Of a DNA stretch of 64,000 bases, positions 61,901 to 64,000 are shown in pieces. The position numbers and the translations under genes are program-made. The stretch is from assembly GCA_963805985.1 (NCBI GenBank), contig CAWDWG010000008.1, forward strand, positions 620,001-684,000. The letters run 5' to 3'. The first letter of the stretch is position 1. The number at the start of each line of letters is the position of its first letter. The stretch comes from Bog-257 sp963805985. Lineage in GTDB: Bacteria > Acidobacteriota > Terriglobia > Terriglobales > Acidobacteriaceae. The notes under the pieces are model-generated. The model made no database searches. It was given only the letters and a program-made list of their open reading frames with translations, and was not told the DNA's origin.

Positions 61901-63144
61901 CGGGCCAGCTCGTTCAGCGAGAAGCCGCTCAGCCGGAATCGCCCGGATCCTTCCTGCTGCGGGGTCATCGGTGCCGCACTCTGCGCAGGAGCCTTCGCTT
62001 TAGCTTGCTTGGTCACGCCGGCCGGCGGCCTGATGGGAGCACTCGGGGCCGGCGCGGAAACTGCCGTCAGGTTCTTAATGTCCGCGTCACCGTTCAGCTG
62101 TCCGCCAAGCAGCCGCGCGGCAACCTTCGTCAGCTGAAGCCGGTCGTTGCTGAACGCGAAGTTCGAACTCACATTGGCTTTGCGCAAAGCGATCCCGGCA
62201 TCGACGTAATCCAGGTCACGAATCGCAACGTGCCCGTTTGACTCAGGCCCGGCCGCGCTCGAGTAGCCGCCTGAACCATCGATTGCCAGCGTTCCTCCGC
62301 GCACCTGATTCACGCGCGTCACCGCTCCCAACTCCGTGGCTTGGATCGAGCTCGTGTATGTCAGCTGAATCTCAGGATTGTTGAAGTCCGTAATCTTCCC
62401 CGAGGCTTGTAGCGACGAAGATTCCGAGGTCAGCTTCAGCGACTTGATCTCCGCCTGGTTATGCTCCAGGCTGAACTGCAAATCGGCCTGCGCAGCCACA
62501 TCACGAAAATCCTGATAGCGGACGTCCATCTTGCCGACCTCGACGCTGCCATCGAAGCGCTGAGCGCCGCCATCGTAAGTCATCGATGCGATTACGTCGT
62601 TCACTGAGAAATCCAGGGGCAGCTTACGCTCGTTGAGCAGCAGCATGCCGTCGCGCAAATCGGCGCGGGCTATCGCCAGGTCGAACAGCTCCTGCACCGG
62701 CGTCTTGTTGCTTACAACTTTGATCTTCGGTTCCGGCGCATTGGTCTTGCCGTCGGGATACACGATGACGTGAATGACCGGACGTTGCAGCCGCAACTGC
62801 TCCACGCTGAACTGCCGCTGGAAATACGAGATGATGTGCAGCCGAACCAGCATGTGATCAACGTGGACATAGGGCAGCTCGCCCTGCGGCTCGAGTCCGT
62901 GGATCGTCAGATCATCGGCTTCGAACGCCCACTGTGACAGGTTCCAACGGAAGGCTGCCATCTCCACGCGGCCACCGGTCGCATCTTCGATCGACGCAAT
63001 CACCTTGCGACGAACGAAGTCCGCAAAACTGGCGCTGCGCAAGTACGCGGCCAGCGACACAAAACCGGCAAGCAACACGACTCCTATCGTCAGGCCGATC
63101 CACAGCCGCCGATGCGAACGCCGCTTTTTGACTTCTTCCGTCAT
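58972..63144 (-). CDS. tamB: Translocation/assembly module TamB family protein
   Basis: 1390 residues with an N-terminal membrane anchor (WIGLTIGVVLLAGFVSLAAYLRSA, about residues 15-38) and an AsmA-like start (FADFVRRKVIASIEDATGGRVEMAAFRWN). A very long beta-rich region follows, typical of bridge-like TamB/DUF490 proteins. The conserved C-terminal domain ends with DYDITIGLHGTLERLNTTYRSDPPLSSDDIISLLAFG and VSKLFGGSTIRINPAFGGPENDPNARLTIEQQVTSNVTFTIVTDLARSEQEIIQFEYNINSEYTLQGLRDENGVVSFDLLIRKR. It spans the periplasm and is thought to carry phospholipid or support outer-membrane protein assembly with an Omp85 partner, here encoded just upstream. Confidence 0.94.
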   Translation of the reverse strand: MTEEVKKRRSHRRLWIGLTIGVVLLAGFVSLAAYLRSASFADFVRRKVIASIEDATGGRVEMAAFRWNLSQWAFEADDLTIHGLEPQGELPYVHVDHMLVRLHIISYFQRQFSVEQLRLQRPVIHVIVYPDGKTNAPEPKIKVVSNKTPVQELFDLAIARADLRDGMLLLNERKLPLDFSVNDVIASMTYDGGAQRFDGSVEVGKMDVRYQDFRDVAAQADLQFSLEHNQAEIKSLKLTSESSSLQASGKITDFNNPEIQLTYTSSIQATELGAVTRVNQVRGGTLAIDGSGGYSSAAGPESNGHVAIRDLDYVDAGIALRKANVSSNFAFSNDRLQLTKVAARLLGGQLNGDADIKNLTAVSAPAPSAPIRPPAGVTKQAKAKAPAQSAAPMTPQQEGSGRFRLSGFSLNELARMISSREVPVDRLNVAGSVSGTVNLSWKQSLDNTLADLALGITAPRAPAANQLPVSGNLRGRYSLRSGRTDLAVLTLNTPQSHVEASGALSETSAALKVSANTTSLAEFEPMLKAMGNAPLPIGLSGAVSFDGTLNGRFRAPQVAGHLLATNFTYLYVPTANAPAQPGPKPVATHKSWFHSSSTPEPAPVPPPAAPPRRIHIDQFSADVEYSPSAVAVHHATVQEGSARITVDGSAALDKGNFNENSQFKIQAAIHDGDITEFQHAFGTSYKISGKLNLTLQAAGTEADPHGRGQLSLTEGEARGRPIIALTSKIQFANHAAELDEIHLQAKRGTVVGSAAYNFRSKEMKLDLTGQSIDLADIPEAQTPHLQTAGVANFTVKGSGTADEPVINAHLQIDNLVLNGDLLGNLKADAVTHGRQMTLTARSTFPKATFSLDGSADLEGDMPMTATLNFANLDVDAFLPETMRSQVTRAASLDGQATVTGPLKQPHLLRGNLTVQQFSVEVDRVPIKTDGPVELSLANKTVSIQHCTLVSQDTHFTLAGTASLAGDRPLDLSANGSLSLKVASTLYPDLTAYGVMNINVTIKGTAADPVMSGRADVVQAGFSMIDLPAGLGDVNGSLVFNQDRLEVENLSGRVGGGHVKFGGFLTFGRTLGFNLTADGNDIRFRYSGISVTADQSLRLTGTMQNASLAGNITVTRFAQIPSADLQFFLAEASAPPSVPSPNSPLNNLHLEVRILSSPELTVQTSLAKLSGDIDLRLRGTASRPVLLGRVSIAEGDLKVGGTKYHLERGDVTFTNPVHIDPVLDVEATTRVRDYDITIGLHGTLERLNTTYRSDPPLSSDDIISLLAFGSTQTENAMGASPSPGLSENASGALLGAALSQAVNNRVSKLFGGSTIRINPAFGGPENDPNARLTIEQQVTSNVTFTIVTDLARSEQEIIQFEYNINSEYTLQGLRDENGVVSFDLLIRKRKP

Positions 63145-63151
63145 CGTGGTT

Positions 63152-63868
63152 CTAGTTCAAACCTGCAGCTCGCCCTTCTTCCGCCGGCGCATTGATTCCG
63201 GGAATCGACACGCTGCTGCGAATGTCCGCCTGCTGCCGCAGGTTATGCAGCCACGCGTCGAGCAGTTCGTCGATGTGCTGCTCCGTCAGCAGCTCTCGAA
63301 TTCTGGAATCGACTTCGTCCAGCGGAATTGCTTTCCCGCCGTTCTGCTGCAAGTCCGGCAGCAACCGGTTCTTGTAGTACGACTCAACGTCTTCCGGATC
63401 GATGTGTACATTGGGGCGCAGGCGTACTTCCACGAAGTTCATCACTTGCACTTCCGCCCGCAGATGGTCCTTCAGTATCTCCTCGCTCAACCCGTAACTG
63501 GCCAGCAGATGCTGCCACGCAGCGTCATCGCGCCCGCCGGGCACTTGCGCGCGCAGCTTGGTCACGTCCTGCTGCAACTGCTCTTCCGATGGCTGCATGT
63601 AGCTGACATCGCCCATCTGAGCGCGCAACAGTTGACGGTCGATCAGGTGCTGTAAGGCGAGAACGCGATCCGCCGAGGTCAACTGGTCCAGCGGCTTCTG
63701 CTGCATGAACGCCTCGAACGCGGTAGCTTGATTCCAATCGCTGCGCAGAATGGGCTGGCGATTGACGCTGGCCACTACGCCGTCGATTACTTCACCGGCA
63801 AACACCGGCACAACTGCTGTCAGCAACAGCAACATCGCGCAACTTGTGAATTGCAAAACTCGTTTCAT
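63152..63868 (-). CDS. SurA-N-like periplasmic chaperone (PPIase domain missing)
   Basis: 238 residues with a signal peptide (RVLQFTSCAMLLLLTAVVPVFA). The mature part is a SurA N-terminal domain (VIDGVVASVNRQPILRSDWNQATAFEAF, LTSADRVLALQHLIDRQLLRAQM, PSEEQLQQDVTKLRAQV, LLASYGLSEEILKDHLRAEVQVMNFVEVRLRPNVHIDPEDVESYY). No parvulin PPIase domain follows, so it is a chaperone-only version. Its ATG overlaps the upstream Omp85 stop codon by one base, and tamB starts 7 bp after its stop. Confidence 0.9.
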   Translation of the reverse strand: MKRVLQFTSCAMLLLLTAVVPVFAGEVIDGVVASVNRQPILRSDWNQATAFEAFMQQKPLDQLTSADRVLALQHLIDRQLLRAQMGDVSYMQPSEEQLQQDVTKLRAQVPGGRDDAAWQHLLASYGLSEEILKDHLRAEVQVMNFVEVRLRPNVHIDPEDVESYYKNRLLPDLQQNGGKAIPLDEVDSRIRELLTEQHIDELLDAWLHNLRQQADIRSSVSIPGINAPAEEGRAAGLN

Positions 63869-64000
63869 TAGAAAGTTTGTCCAATACTGAAATAAACGTT
63901 GATGCGCCGTAACGAATACGCCTGCCCCACTTCTTGCACCGGATAGCGCGTGGGATTGATTGCGTATCCCAGATCGAAGCGCACCGGTCCCACCGGAGTC
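63868..64000 (-). CDS. Omp85-family outer-membrane protein (BamA/TamA-like), C-terminal end
   Basis: Only the last 43 codons lie in the window: TPVGPVRFDLGYAINPTR, then SLRRINVYFSIGQTF and TAA at 63870-63868. The VGPxRxDxGYxLNP strand and a C-terminal Phe are typical of the last strands of BamA/TamA barrels. With SurA-like and TamB genes downstream, a TamA role is likely. The 5' part is beyond the window edge. Confidence 0.85.
   Translation of the reverse strand, partial: TPVGPVRFDLGYAINPTRYPVQEVGQAYSLRRINVYFSIGQTF

Overview
The window looks like a chromosomal segment of an Acidobacteriota bacterium, probably class Terriglobia (Koribacter-like). The grounds are an ADOP-type MacB/FtsX permease, two GloVer-repeat and one HAF-like repeat secreted proteins, a fused response-regulator/thioredoxin-reductase-like protein, and many short GC-rich palindromic repeats between genes. 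I know these families from memory; no search was run. Base composition looks GC-rich and even, except for a few lower-GC, gene-poor stretches.

Layout. 1-4.4 kb: secreted proteins (a papain-like protease 3' end, a GloVer protein, two unknown secreted proteins) and a decayed partial duplication of a small gene. 4.5-16.7 kb: housekeeping genes, namely truB, a rhomboid protease, a pterin cluster (two 6-pyruvoyl/6-carboxy-tetrahydropterin synthases, folE, an SDR reductase), a family 2 glycosyltransferase, a TlpA-like lipoprotein, a TonB protein, ileS, lspA and a methyltransferase. 16.8-28.7 kb: signalling, with a cNMP-binding histidine kinase beside a REC/glutaredoxin-like/TrxR-like fusion, a 5'-3' exonuclease, a GH63-like glucosidase, and a Ser/Thr kinase divergent from an ABC transporter carrying three FHA domains. 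28.7-39.6 kb: a tRNA-Val and a patchwork of accessory genes (ADOP permease, AraC and HxlR regulators, HAF repeat protein, FAD oxidoreductase) with several gene remnants. 39.6-49.1 kb: a kelch-like secreted protein, an epimerase, a parvulin-type PPIase, a CDF transporter, a NitT/TauT-type ABC transporter without a binding protein, and a BON-domain protein. 49.2-55.8 kb: a TolC / adaptor / RND efflux operon whose RND gene is split by a frameshift. 56-64 kb: a second GloVer protein, a DedA-rhodanese fusion, and an outer-membrane assembly operon (Omp85, SurA-like, TamB).

Most notable observation: the DedA-rhodanese gene is interrupted by one in-frame TGA exactly where a cysteine is expected in the rhodanese active-site loop (C-T-TGA-P-N-E). 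The rhodanese reading frame stays intact for about 60 codons beyond it, and a 7-bp stem with a CGTGT loop begins 14 nt after the TGA, the geometry of a bacterial SECIS element. This is a good candidate for a selenocysteine-containing membrane sulfurtransferase; the alternative is a simple nonsense mutation. Secondary leads are the kinase/triple-FHA-ABC pair, the cysteine-less redox-like response regulator, three palindromic operator copies next to the HxlR gene, and a possible tetrahydrobiopterin-like gene cluster.
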